A stretch of 64,000 nt of DNA from Pseudooceanicola marinus (lineage in GTDB: Bacteria; Pseudomonadota; Alphaproteobacteria; Rhodobacterales; Rhodobacteraceae): NCBI RefSeq assembly GCF_020177265.1, contig NZ_JAIVMC010000003.1, forward strand, positions 124,001 to 188,000, written 5' to 3'. The notes beneath the pieces are model-generated. The model searched no databases and had not been told where the DNA came from. It saw nothing but the letters and a program-made list of their open reading frames with translations. Positions 6,511 to 16,122 of this stretch are shown here, piece after piece (within the stretch, counting starts at the first letter, position 1; every line of letters starts with the position of its first letter). A program made the translations under genes and the position numbers.

Positions 6511-8763
6511 TCATGCTCCGGCAGGACCCTGGGCTGCGGCCAGATGCTCCGGCGCGGGCGCGGGTTCCAGGCGCACACGGGCGCCGCCCGCGCTGGCGCC
6601 CTGGGACAACTCCGAGCTGCCCGTATCGCGGGTCAGGGTGTTGGGGTTGCCACCGCAGTCGATCCAGCGCCCGTCGATCCGGCGCGGGGCGTACCAGCCG
6701 CCCGTGGGCAGCGCCACATGGCCCGGGGCGAGGCGCTCGTCCGCCTCGATCACCACCAGAACGGCACCGCGATCATTGCTCAGAAGCGCGGGCGCTCCGG
6801 CGGTCAGGCCGGCGGCGCGGATCTCGTCGGGGTGCGCACGGGCAACCTCCAGCCCGTCGCGCCGCGCTTCTTCGGCAATCGGGGCGCCATCGAGCTGGCT
6901 GTGCAGCCGTTGCGCCGGTTGCGGCGACAGCAGGCGCAGGGGCAGGGCGGGATCTTCGCCCGCATCGCTGGGGGCCACGCGGGTCAGGGGCGCGCCCAGG
7001 CGGCTGTCGACGGAGCGCAGCAGGGCGGGCATCAGCTCGATCCGTCCGCTGGGCGTGGCCAGGGGGGAGGCCTGCGGGTCGGCGCGGAAGACCTCCAGCG
7101 GCTGGCTCACCGCCTCGGGCGCGGGATCGGACAGACGGGCGTGGCCGGTGGCGCAGAAGGTGTCCCAGTCCGGCAGCTCGGGGAAGGCGGCGCGGTAGCC
7201 CGCGTAGAGGTGCCTGATCCACTCGGCCTCGCTGCGCCCCTCGTGGAAGGCCTCGGCCAAGCCAAGGTGCCCGGCGATCCGGGACAGCACGGCATGGTCG
7301 GTTTCGACGCCCGCAGGCGGCTCGGTCACCTTGCTGGACCGGATGATCCAGTCATCGCGGGATGAGGCGGCGATATCGTCGCGTTCGCTCGGCAGGGCGG
7401 AGGGGAAGACCAGATCGGCGTGCTGCGCGGTGGCGGTCCAGACGCTTTCCTGCACGATGACCGTCTCGGGGCGCCGCCAGGCGCGGGCCAGGCGGTTCAG
7501 GTCCTGGTGATGGTGGAAGGGGTTGCCGCCGGCCCACCAGATCAGCCGGATGTCGGGCAGGGTCAGCGACGCACCGTTGTAGGCGATCGTCTCGCCCGGG
7601 CGTTCCAGCATCTCGGTGATGCGGGCCACGGGGATGAAGTCGGTCACCGGGTTCGCGCCCTGCTCGAATGCCGGGCCGCGCAACCGGCGCAGCGGGTTGC
7701 CGACGGAGGAGACAGCCGAAAGGCCACAGGCCAGGCCGCAGCCGGGCTGCCCGATCTGGCCCGACAGCACCGCCAGGACCAGCGCGGCCCAATAGGGCTG
7801 TTCACCGGCCACGGCGCGTTGCAGCGACCAGGCGAGGTTGATCAGCGCGGGGCCCGCGACCAGCTTGCGCGCCAGCTGCGTCAGGGTTGTGGCAGGGATC
7901 CCGGTTAGCGGCGCGGCCCAGTCGGGCGTGCGGGCCAACCCGTCGGCCTGACCCAGGATCAGCGCCTTCAGCGCGTCATAGCCCGTGGTCAGGCGGCGCA
8001 GGGTATTTTCATCCACCAGGCCCTCGTGGATCAGCACATGGGCCATGGCCAGCATGGCGCAGGCATCGCTGCCCGCGTGGATCGCCAGGTGATCGCCCTG
8101 CGGCGCGTCGCGACGATCGGGCGACAGGGTCAGCATCTCACCGCCCGCTTGCGCGAAGGCCGCCAGCCAGCCGCGCGTGCGATGCGCGCCGGTGCCGCCG
8201 GCCTCGACCTGGGCGTTCGACAGGCGCATGCCGCCGAAGGACAGGATAAAGGGACGTTCGGCCACGATCCGGTCCCAGGTCGGGTTGAACGCGCCCGGGT
8301 CGGAATAGGCCGGCCCCACCAGATGCGGGATCAGCACCTTGGCGGTGCCGTAACTGTAGGTATTACGGGCCGAAACGAAGCCGCCCGCGAGGCTGAGGAA
8401 GCGTTTCAGCTGGCTTTGCGGATGATGGAACCGCCCCGCGGAACCCCAGCCGTAGGAGCCGCCGAAGATCGCGCCGTTGCCGTGGATCCGGCGCACCCGG
8501 TCCAGCTCGGCCGCGGCCAGTTCGCTGGCCCGTTCGATGGAAAGCGGGACGAAGCTGTCCGCGCCGCGCGCCGCGCCGCCATCCCCGTCCAGCCAGCCGC
8601 GGCGCGCCATGGGCTGTCGGATCCGCGTGGGGTGATCGGAAAGGGCCAGGAACCCTTCGCCAAGCGGTGACGGGGCAGGGTCATGACGGAAGGGGCGCAG
8701 GCGGGGTGCGTCGCCCCTGCGGTCGATCTCGTAGGTCCCGAAATGGCTGGCGAACAGCTCCAT
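6511..8763 (-). CDS. molybdopterin-dependent S/N-oxide reductase, BisC/TorA/DorA family, without signal peptide
   Basis: About 750 residues of the DMSO-reductase superfamily. The motif IFGGSYGWGSAGRFHHPQSQ is the family signature around the Mo-coordinating Ser (YGWxS). Later blocks (TLSPDRRDAP, GGNPFHHHQDLNRL, TPSGRIELM) fit the MGD-binding domains. There is no Fe-S cluster Cys motif and no twin-arginine leader: the protein begins MELFASHFGTYEI, so it is expected to be cytoplasmic like biotin sulfoxide reductase BisC. Start 8763 follows a GGAGCGCAGG ribosome site; the upstream extension would translate a terminator hairpin. It lies 67 bases after the ABC binding-protein gene, across that hairpin. 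The substrate is probably an S- or N-oxide. Confidence 0.9.
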   Translation of the reverse strand: MELFASHFGTYEIDRRGDAPRLRPFRHDPAPSPLGEGFLALSDHPTRIRQPMARRGWLDGDGGAARGADSFVPLSIERASELAAAELDRVRRIHGNGAIFGGSYGWGSAGRFHHPQSQLKRFLSLAGGFVSARNTYSYGTAKVLIPHLVGPAYSDPGAFNPTWDRIVAERPFILSFGGMRLSNAQVEAGGTGAHRTRGWLAAFAQAGGEMLTLSPDRRDAPQGDHLAIHAGSDACAMLAMAHVLIHEGLVDENTLRRLTTGYDALKALILGQADGLARTPDWAAPLTGIPATTLTQLARKLVAGPALINLAWSLQRAVAGEQPYWAALVLAVLSGQIGQPGCGLACGLSAVSSVGNPLRRLRGPAFEQGANPVTDFIPVARITEMLERPGETIAYNGASLTLPDIRLIWWAGGNPFHHHQDLNRLARAWRRPETVIVQESVWTATAQHADLVFPSALPSERDDIAASSRDDWIIRSSKVTEPPAGVETDHAVLSRIAGHLGLAEAFHEGRSEAEWIRHLYAGYRAAFPELPDWDTFCATGHARLSDPAPEAVSQPLEVFRADPQASPLATPSGRIELMPALLRSVDSRLGAPLTRVAPSDAGEDPALPLRLLSPQPAQRLHSQLDGAPIAEEARRDGLEVARAHPDEIRAAGLTAGAPALLSNDRGAVLVVIEADERLAPGHVALPTGGWYAPRRIDGRWIDCGGNPNTLTRDTGSSELSQGASAGGARVRLEPAPAPEHLAAAQGPAGA

Positions 8764-8780
8764 CCTGCGCTCCTGGGGAA

Positions 8781-8815
8781 TAAAAAGACGGGCGAGCAGC
8801 CGAAGCTGCCCGCCC
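8781..8815 (-). terminator. strong rho-independent terminator with UUCG loop, inside the operon
   Basis: On the minus strand an 11-bp stem (8815-8805 with 8800-8790, one G-U pair) closed by a TTCG tetraloop is followed directly by TTTTTA (8786-8781). It sits after the binding-protein stop and only about 18 bases before the Mo-reductase start, so it can uncouple the two genes' expression. Confidence 0.85.
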
Positions 8816-8830
8816 GCAGTCGGGGAGGTA

Positions 8831-10318
8831 TCAGTCCGCCGGGGACATATCGAAGGCGCGCAGCCAGTCGTCGCCGCGGCCCTCGTAGGTGACACGGGTC
8901 GAGGCGCCGAAGGTGGCGGGCTGGGCGTAGAGGAAGACCACGGGGGCCTCTTCGCACATGATCTCGGTCGCCTTCTTGTAGGCGGCCTCGCGCTCTTCGG
9001 GGTCGGTGGTGGCGATGCCGGCGACCAGCTGTTCGTCGAAGGCCTCGTCGTTCCAGTAGGAATACTGGTTGCCCGGCTTGAACAGGGTCAGCAGGCCGTC
9101 GGCGTCGATGGTGGCCCAGGCCTGGCCCAGCAGGGACAGGCGGCCCAGGTCATGGGCGGCGCGGTACTTGTCGAGGTAGGCGCCGAATTCCATGGTCTGG
9201 ATCTCGGTCTTCACGCCCACGTCGCCGAACATCTGCGCCACGGCCTGGGTGACTTCCTCGCCCTGCAGGTAGGTGGCGGCGGGCAGTTCGAACTCGATGG
9301 TCTGGCTCAGGTCGACGCCGGATTCCTCCAGCAGCTCGCGCGCGCGCTCGGGGTCGTAGGGGTAGGCTTCCAGGTCGGGGTTGTAGCCGAAGTAGTCGGG
9401 CGTCATCACCTGGCAGTTCGACACGGTGGCCAGCCCGTCGAAGAGGGCGTCGGCGATCAACTCCTTGTCGACGGCGTAGTTCAGCGCCTGGCGGAAGGCC
9501 TTGTTGTCCAGCGGGGCCTTCTCGGTGTTGAACTTGATGAAGACGGACCGGGTGCTGTCCACGGCGCCGGCGGTGGCGTTCGGGCTTTCCTCGATGCGGG
9601 CGATCTCGGAGGCGGGGACCTTGTTGATCAGGTCGACCTCACCGGCCATCAGCGCGGCGACGCGGCTGGCGGTTTCGGGGATCACGCGGAAGGTGACGCT
9701 GTCGAACTGCGCGGCCTCGCCCCAGAAGTCGGGGTTGGGCGACAGGGTGATGTGATCGCCGGGCACGTATTCGGTCATCTGGTACTTGAAGCCCGACATC
9801 GTCTCGGTCACCGGGTCATGCTCGGAGGCCCATTCGGGGGGCAGCAGCATGAACATCGACAGCTGCGCGGGCAGCGCGGGGTAGGGCGAGGAGGTGGTGA
9901 TCTCGAACTCGGTGGGGGAGATCACGTTTACGCCGTCGATCTGCGAGAACCAGGAGGAGATCCGCTTGGGGTTCTCGGCGTCGGTCACGCGGGCGATGTT
10001 CCAGGCCACGGTTTCCGCGTCCAGCGGCTCGCCGTTGGCGAAGGTGGCGCCCTCGGTCAGGGTGAATTTCCAGGTGTTGTCGTCCACCGCTTCCCAGTCG
10101 GTCGCCAGCGAGGGCTGCAGCGAGTAGTCGGGCGCGCGCAGGATTAGCGTCGGGTAGATGTGCGACAGCACCGACAGGTCGAGGCCCACCGAGGCGGAGC
10201 CGTGCGGGTCCAGCGTGTTGACGGCGGAGGTTTGCGCGATGGTCACGTCCATCGCGAAGGCCGGCAGGGCCATCATCGTGGCCGCGGCGGTGGTCGTCAG
10301 GAGTTTGGAGAGCGTCAT
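8831..10318 (-). CDS. ABC transporter substrate-binding protein, peptide/nickel (SBP_bac_5) family
   Basis: About 495 residues. A Sec signal peptide (MTLSKLLTTTAAATMMALPAFA) precedes a mature DppA/OppA-type domain with typical blocks: NTLDPHGSA near the N-terminus, TEGATFANGEPLDAETVAWN (residues ~75-100), and RQALNYAVDKELI (~285). No lipobox, so it is a free periplasmic protein. Start 10318 has GGGAAG upstream. It is the last gene before the terminator of a dipeptide-type ABC operon, and captures the unknown substrate for the permeases encoded upstream. Family binding proteins carry peptides, opines, glutathione, nickel or other small amines, so the ligand is not predictable. Confidence 0.92.
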   Translation of the reverse strand: MTLSKLLTTTAAATMMALPAFAMDVTIAQTSAVNTLDPHGSASVGLDLSVLSHIYPTLILRAPDYSLQPSLATDWEAVDDNTWKFTLTEGATFANGEPLDAETVAWNIARVTDAENPKRISSWFSQIDGVNVISPTEFEITTSSPYPALPAQLSMFMLLPPEWASEHDPVTETMSGFKYQMTEYVPGDHITLSPNPDFWGEAAQFDSVTFRVIPETASRVAALMAGEVDLINKVPASEIARIEESPNATAGAVDSTRSVFIKFNTEKAPLDNKAFRQALNYAVDKELIADALFDGLATVSNCQVMTPDYFGYNPDLEAYPYDPERARELLEESGVDLSQTIEFELPAATYLQGEEVTQAVAQMFGDVGVKTEIQTMEFGAYLDKYRAAHDLGRLSLLGQAWATIDADGLLTLFKPGNQYSYWNDEAFDEQLVAGIATTDPEEREAAYKKATEIMCEEAPVVFLYAQPATFGASTRVTYEGRGDDWLRAFDMSPAD

Positions 10319-10358
10319 GGTGATCTTCCCTGTGGTGATGGTCATGGCCGTTCGGGCC

Positions 10359-11266
<908 letters not shown>

Positions 11267-11270
<4 letters not shown>

Positions 11271-12280
11271 GGCGTCTGCTCCTTCTCGGACTGGGCGGCC
11301 AGCAGGGCGGGCAGATCGTACCAGGCGGCGACCTTGTGGCCGGGCATGTTGCCCACGTCACGCAGCGGCGGCACCTCGCGGTGGCAGCGTTCGGTCGCGA
11401 AGGGATTGCGCGGCGCGAAGGGGTCGCCCGGGGGCGGGTTGGCCATGTCGGGCGGGCTGCCGGGGATCTGGTAGAGGCGCCGCTGCGTCCGCGCGCCCTC
11501 GTCGGGCAGGGAGTTCAGCAGCCCCCAGGTATAGGCCGAGCGGGGGTCGTGGAAGACCGGGCGCACGGGGCCGCGTTCCATGATGCGCCCGCCGTACATG
11601 ACCTGGATCGTGTCGGCGAGTTCGGCCACCACGCCCATGTCATGGGTGATCCAGATGACGGTGGTGCCGAAGTCGTGCTTCAGCTGGCGAACGAGATCCA
11701 GGATTTGCGCCTGCACGGTCACGTCCAGCGCCGTCGTCGCCTCGTCCGCGATCAGCAGGCGCGGGTTGCAGGCCATGCCGATGGCGATCATCACCCGCTG
11801 ACGCATGCCGCCCGAGAACTCGTGCGGGTACTGCGACAGCCGTGCCTCGGGGTGGGGGATGCCGACGATGTCCAGCAATTCGACCATGCGGGCCTTCAGG
11901 GCGCGCCCCGTCAGGTTGGTGTGACGGGTCAGCACCTCCTTCAGCTGGCGCCCGACGGTCAGCACCGGGTTCAGCGAGGACATCGGATCCTGGAAGACCA
12001 TGCCGATCTCACCGCCGCGAATGCTGCGCAGGTCGCTGTCGGACAGGGCCATCAGGTTGCGGCCGTCGAACCAGGCCTCGCCCGACACGATGCGCCCGGG
12101 CGGGCAGGGCAGCAGGCCCAGCAGGGCCAGGATATGCACGGATTTCCCCGAGCCGCTTTCCCCCACGATGCCCAGCGTCTCACCGGCCTCGACACTGTAG
12201 TTCAGGTCGTTGACCGCGTGGACGACCCCGCCCGGGGTGTCGAACTCGACCGTGAGGTTCTTGATCTCGAGAAGTGCCAC
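11267..12280 (-). CDS. ABC transporter ATP-binding protein, DppD/OppD type
   Basis: A 337-residue ATPase. Walker [11 protein letters not shown]-loop [13 protein letters not shown], signature [16 protein letters not shown] and Walker [13 protein letters not shown] are all present. The C-terminal part ([19 protein letters not shown] and CHREVPP) is the oligo_HPY domain. Members of this subfamily may carry an Fe-S cluster on C-terminal Cys residues; only one Cys is obvious here, so that is unlikely. It begins 1 base after the creatinase-like gene ends and overlaps the next ATPase by 4 bases, so it belongs to the same polycistronic message. Confidence 0.95.
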
Positions 12281-12281
12281 G

Positions 12282-13475
12282 TCAGACCTCGATGTAGCCG
12301 CCGCGCGATTTCGTCAGGAACTCGTGGCCGTCGTCGGTGATCAGGATGGTATCGCTGATCTGGGTGGCCACGCCCTGATCGGGGACGCGCAGGTTGGGTT
12401 CCAGGGTGAACAGCATGCCCGGCTCCAGCACCACGTCGGTCTTGCCGTCGAGCGAGAAGTGCTCATGCGCGCCGATGCCGATGGTGTGGCCGATGCGGCC
12501 GGGGATGTTGGCGTCGTAGCCGGCCTTTATCAGGCCGGCCTTGGTGATGTCGTAAAGCTCGGCCAGTGGCGTGCCGGGTTTCATCACCGGGGTGATCTGC
12601 TCGCGGATGTCCAGGATGGTGTCCAGCGCGCGGCGGCGCTTTTCGGGCAGGGGGCCCATGGCGACGGTGCGCTCGTTCTCCGCATGGATGCCGTTGGCCA
12701 CGGCCCAGATGAAGATCGCCACGGTTTCGCCCGGCAGCGGTGTGCGGGAGATCGAGTTGTCGCAGTTGCGGAACATCCGGTCGCCGGACAGGACCCAGGT
12801 GGCCAGGCCGTTGACCATGCCGCCTTCCAGCCCGCCGAAATCGGCGACCTCGATGTCGTCGGGCAGGGCGTTGGTCCAGTGCTTGTTCATCGCGATCAGG
12901 GACGCGGTATGCGCCTCCCGCTCGGTCCCGCCGTCGGCCAGGGCGGCAATGGCCGCATCCATGCCGCGGTCCGCCAGGTCGGCGGCCACGCGGGCCATGG
13001 CAATCTCGTCGCTGTCCTTGATCAGGCGGCAGCGGTCGATCAGTTTCGAGCTGTCCTCGAACTTTGCCTCCGGGACCAGCGCCTGCACCTGGCTCCAGCG
13101 GGCCATGGGGGTGCTGTCGGCCTCCATGCCGATCACGGCGTTGGCCAGGCCTTTCTCGGTCAGGATCTTCTGCAGGGCCTCAGGCCAGGTCGGGCCCATG
13201 GTCTTCGTCGTCGACCAGACGCCATAGGCGCGGGTGTCCTCGACGAAGCCCTCGTCGCGCCCGTGGGCATCGCGCAGGGCGTGCACCAGCATGGTCGGCG
13301 CGCCCTCGGCGGGCAGGATCATGACCACCGGATGCGAGTAGAGCACCGGGTTGAAGCCCGACATGTAGAAGGTGTGTTCCGGCTTGAACGTGACCAGAGC
13401 GTCGATGCCCTTCTCGGCCATCGCGGCCTTCAGGCGGGCGATGCGGGGGCGGGGGCTGTTGGTGTCGAGGCTCAT
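12282..13475 (-). CDS. M24-fold protein, creatinase-like with altered metal ligands
   Basis: A 397-residue pita-bread protein with a creatinase N-domain (1-165) and M24 domain (165-397). Aligning by eye to aminopeptidase P motifs, the first Asp ligand is Phe255, the second Asp is Glu266 (GIHAENERT) and the last Glu is Ser374; His330 (GHTIGIGAHE), His337 and Glu359 (LFTLEPNL) remain. Loss of metal ligands with an ERT motif is what creatinase shows, a metal-independent amidinohydrolase; DoeA/EutD ectoine hydrolases are also creatinase-like. So C-N hydrolysis of a small amidine or lactam fits better than a Xaa-Pro peptidase. It overlaps the upstream permease gene by 4 bases. Confidence 0.8.
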   Translation of the reverse strand: MSLDTNSPRPRIARLKAAMAEKGIDALVTFKPEHTFYMSGFNPVLYSHPVVMILPAEGAPTMLVHALRDAHGRDEGFVEDTRAYGVWSTTKTMGPTWPEALQKILTEKGLANAVIGMEADSTPMARWSQVQALVPEAKFEDSSKLIDRCRLIKDSDEIAMARVAADLADRGMDAAIAALADGGTEREAHTASLIAMNKHWTNALPDDIEVADFGGLEGGMVNGLATWVLSGDRMFRNCDNSISRTPLPGETVAIFIWAVANGIHAENERTVAMGPLPEKRRRALDTILDIREQITPVMKPGTPLAELYDITKAGLIKAGYDANIPGRIGHTIGIGAHEHFSLDGKTDVVLEPGMLFTLEPNLRVPDQGVATQISDTILITDDGHEFLTKSRGGYIEV

Positions 13476-14329
13476 TTGGCGCTCCGTGTCTTGGGGTCGA
13501 AGTAGTCGCGCAGCCAGTCACCGAAGAGGTTCACCGACAGCACGGTCAGCACGATGGCGAGACCGGGGAAGGTCACGGTCCACCAGGCGGAGGAGAGGTA
13601 GACGCGACCGTCGGCCAGCATCCGGCCCCAGGACGGGGTCGGGGGCTGCACGCCCAGGCCGAGGAAGGACAGCGCGGCGTCCATGATGATGACGCGGGCC
13701 AATTCCAGGGTGCCGACCACCAGGGCGGGGGTCAGCACGTTGGGCAGGATGTGCAGGAACATGATGCGCGCCGTCGAGGCGCCGATGGCGCGGGCGGACT
13801 GGACGAACTCGCGTTCGCGCAGGGACAGCACCTGGGCGCGGATGATCCGGGCGTAGCGGATCCAGGACGTCAGGGCGAGGACTAGCACCACGTTGCGGAT
13901 TGACGGGCCGAGGGCCGCCACCACCAGCAGCGCCAGCAGCATCAGCGGGATCGCCAGCTGGATGTCGACCAGGCGCATCAGAAGCCGGTCGATGAAGCCG
14001 CCCTTGTAGCCGGCCAGGATGCCCAGCACCGTGCCCACGATGCCGCCCAGCACCACGGCGGTGGAGGCCACCATCAGCGTCATGCGGGAGCCGTGGATCA
14101 GCCGCGAGAGGATGTCGCGGCCCACCTCGTCAGTGCCCAGGGGGTGCGCCCCGGGGGAGAAGAGCCCCTGCCAAGTCGGCCCGGCGAGCCGCGCGCGCAG
14201 ATCGCCACGCGTCGGGTCGGGCAGGTCCAGCAGCGGCGCCAGCAGCGCCAGGGCGACGATCACGACCAGCAGGACGAAGCCGAACAGGCCGGCCCTGGAG
14301 CGCGAGAGATCCTTGAGGAAATGTGTCAT
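13472..14329 (-). CDS. ABC transporter permease, DppC/OppC type
   Basis: A 285-residue inner-membrane protein. An N-terminal helix (about residues 15-35) is followed by a periplasmic loop with the family motif HPLGTDEVGRDILSRLIHGS, then five more helices. The EAA-type cytoplasmic loop is AIGASTARIMFLHILPN (around 185-205), which docks onto the ATPases. The end matches the NLFGDWLRDYFDPK motif of OppC proteins. It is paired with the DppB-like permease encoded 12 bases upstream and overlaps the creatinase-like gene by 4 bases. Confidence 0.95.
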   Translation of the reverse strand: MTHFLKDLSRSRAGLFGFVLLVVIVALALLAPLLDLPDPTRGDLRARLAGPTWQGLFSPGAHPLGTDEVGRDILSRLIHGSRMTLMVASTAVVLGGIVGTVLGILAGYKGGFIDRLLMRLVDIQLAIPLMLLALLVVAALGPSIRNVVLVLALTSWIRYARIIRAQVLSLREREFVQSARAIGASTARIMFLHILPNVLTPALVVGTLELARVIIMDAALSFLGLGVQPPTPSWGRMLADGRVYLSSAWWTVTFPGLAIVLTVLSVNLFGDWLRDYFDPKTRSAK

Positions 14330-14341
14330 CTGTCCGTCTCC

Positions 14342-15262
14342 TCAGCGGTTCGCGCGGATGCGGGGATCGAGCACGCCGTAGAGCAGGTCGACCAGGAAGT
14401 TGATGAGGACGAAGATCGCGGCGATCAGGGTGATACCGGCCTGGATGACGGGGAAATCCTTGGCTTCGATCGCTTGGATGATCAGCCGCCCGATGCCCGG
14501 CCAGGAGAAGACCGTTTCGGTCACCACCGAGCCGCCCAGCAATTCGCCGGTCAGGATCGCCGTCATGGTCACCACCGGGATCAGCGCGTTGCGCGCCACG
14601 TGCCAGAAGAAGACCGTGTGGCGCAGCAGGCCCTTGGCCTTCGCGGTGCGGATGTAATCCTCCTTCAGGATCTCCAGCATCGACGACCGCAGCAGCCGCG
14701 CGATGGAGGCGGAGACGAAGACTGCCAGGGTGAAGGCCGGCAGCACCAGGTGCGCCAGGGTGCCGTAACCGCCCGTGGGCAGCCAGCCCAGGTTCACCGC
14801 GAAGAAGAGGATCAGCATGATCCCCAGCCAGAAGACTGGCGTTGCCTGGCCCAGCAGGGCCACGGCCATCACCACCAGCTCGATGGCCTTGCCGCGCTTC
14901 AGCGCCGCGATGGAACCGGCGACGGTGCCGATGACCAGGCCCATGGCGATGGCCGTCAGCGCCAGCTGCGCGGTGGCGGGCAGCCGTTCCAGCACCACCT
15001 GCATGGCGTCGCGGCCATGCTGGAAGGAGACGCCGAAATCGCCCTGCACGGCGTTCAGAAGGAACTGGCCGTATTGCACCAGCATCGGTTGATCGAGGCC
15101 CAGTTGCGCGCGCAGGGCCTGGATGTCGGCATCCGAGGCGCCGATGGGCAGCAGCAGGGCCGCCGGGTCACCCAGGATGCGGGTGACGAAGAAGACGATC
15201 GTCACCACGCCCCAGATGGCCAGAAGGGATTCGCCCAGGCGGCGAAGGATGAAGCCGGTCAT
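14342..15262 (-). CDS. ABC transporter permease, DppB/OppB type
   Basis: A 306-residue inner-membrane permease. It opens with FILRRLGESLLAIWGVVTIV, the standard first helix of DppB, and includes DFGVSFQHGRDAMQVV and the EAA loop TAKAKGLLRHTVFFWHVARN. The C-terminus VDLLYGVLDPRIR is diagnostic of the OppB family. Six transmembrane segments are expected. The start overlaps the alpha/beta hydrolase stop by 4 bases (ATGA). Together with DppC-like, two ATPases and the binding protein it forms a complete uptake system for the operon's unknown substrate. Confidence 0.95.
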   Translation of the reverse strand: MTGFILRRLGESLLAIWGVVTIVFFVTRILGDPAALLLPIGASDADIQALRAQLGLDQPMLVQYGQFLLNAVQGDFGVSFQHGRDAMQVVLERLPATAQLALTAIAMGLVIGTVAGSIAALKRGKAIELVVMAVALLGQATPVFWLGIMLILFFAVNLGWLPTGGYGTLAHLVLPAFTLAVFVSASIARLLRSSMLEILKEDYIRTAKAKGLLRHTVFFWHVARNALIPVVTMTAILTGELLGGSVVTETVFSWPGIGRLIIQAIEAKDFPVIQAGITLIAAIFVLINFLVDLLYGVLDPRIRANR

Positions 15263-16122
15263 GGCGCCTCGCCTTCCAGGAAGGCCCGGATGCGTTCCAG
15301 CACCAAGGCGTTCTGCTCATGATGGCAGGAATGGTTGGCCTCCGGCACTTCCCAGCCGGTGGCATTGGGGCAGAGCTCGGCGATCAGCCGGGTCTGGCTG
15401 GGCGGGCAGATCCAGTCCTTCTCGCCGCAGAAGGCGAAGGTGGGCACTGTCATGGTCTTCAGCGCGTCCCGCAGGTCATGTTCCTTCTCGCGGAACATCT
15501 CGTTGTGGGTTTCCGCATGCAGGTGCATCGTGCGCGTGCGTTCCAGCGCCGCGTTCGGGTCGAAGACCTCGTAGTAGAGCGGCTGCAGCGCGAACCAGAT
15601 CAGCCGGAACTCGGTATCGTCGGTGATCGTCGTGCCGAACAGCTTGTCGATCATCTCCGGGCTGGCCGAGGGCACCTTGTCGATGCGCGCCTTGAAGGTC
15701 TCGATCGCCTCCGCCTCGTGGTGGTGGCTGGGGGCGGTGCCGCGCAGGATCAGGTGGGTCAGATGCTGCTGATAGTGCACCGCATAGGTCAGCGCGATCA
15801 TCCCGCCAAAGCTGCCGCCCTGCAGGATGATCTTGCCATCCACGCCGCAGAAGTGGCGGCGGAAGGCGTCCACGTCATCGGCATACTGGCGGAAGTTCAT
15901 CGGGTAGGCGATTTCCGACAGGCCGCAGCCGCGCTGGTCGAAGGCGATGACGCGGTAACGGTCGGCCAGAGCCGCGTAGGCGGTCCATTCGCCGATGTGG
16001 TCACCGGCGCCGCGCCCGCCGTGCAGCAGGATGATCGTCTCGGCGTTCTCCTCGCCCGCGATGCGGTAGCGGAAGCGGCAGCCGTTCAGGGTGATGTAGT
16101 CTTCGCGACCCGAGAGGCTCAT
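15259..16122 (-). CDS. alpha/beta hydrolase, proline iminopeptidase-like
   Basis: About 287 residues. The oxyanion HGG (residues 34-36 in LLHGGRGAG), DQRGCGLSE (62-70) and the nucleophile elbow GGSFGG (Ser104) match the S33/proline-iminopeptidase branch; the catalytic His is likely in EANHSCHH near the C-terminus, with an Asp in GEKDWICPP. All triad elements therefore appear intact. No signal peptide, so it is cytoplasmic. Start 16122 is chosen because its ATG overlaps the preceding stop as ATGA. It could hydrolyse an amide, ester or carbon-carbon bond in the imported compound; the substrate is not readable. Confidence 0.85.
   Translation of the reverse strand: MSLSGREDYITLNGCRFRYRIAGEENAETIILLHGGRGAGDHIGEWTAYAALADRYRVIAFDQRGCGLSEIAYPMNFRQYADDVDAFRRHFCGVDGKIILQGGSFGGMIALTYAVHYQQHLTHLILRGTAPSHHHEAEAIETFKARIDKVPSASPEMIDKLFGTTITDDTEFRLIWFALQPLYYEVFDPNAALERTRTMHLHAETHNEMFREKEHDLRDALKTMTVPTFAFCGEKDWICPPSQTRLIAELCPNATGWEVPEANHSCHHEQNALVLERIRAFLEGEAP

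Noticed and set aside
9152-10147. 331-codon plus-strand open frame opposite the binding-protein gene
   Set aside because: Gly/Val/His/Leu-rich product without motifs; it is the antisense shadow of a well-supported SBP_bac_5 gene in GC-rich DNA.
11336-13505. Long plus-strand open frames opposite the ATPase and M24 genes
   Set aside because: Low-complexity His/Asp/Gly/Val sequences, no ribosome sites, and the opposite strand encodes complete conserved proteins.
14093-15322. 409-codon plus-strand frame opposite the permease genes
   Set aside because: Gln/His/Asp-rich composition typical of antisense to membrane protein genes.
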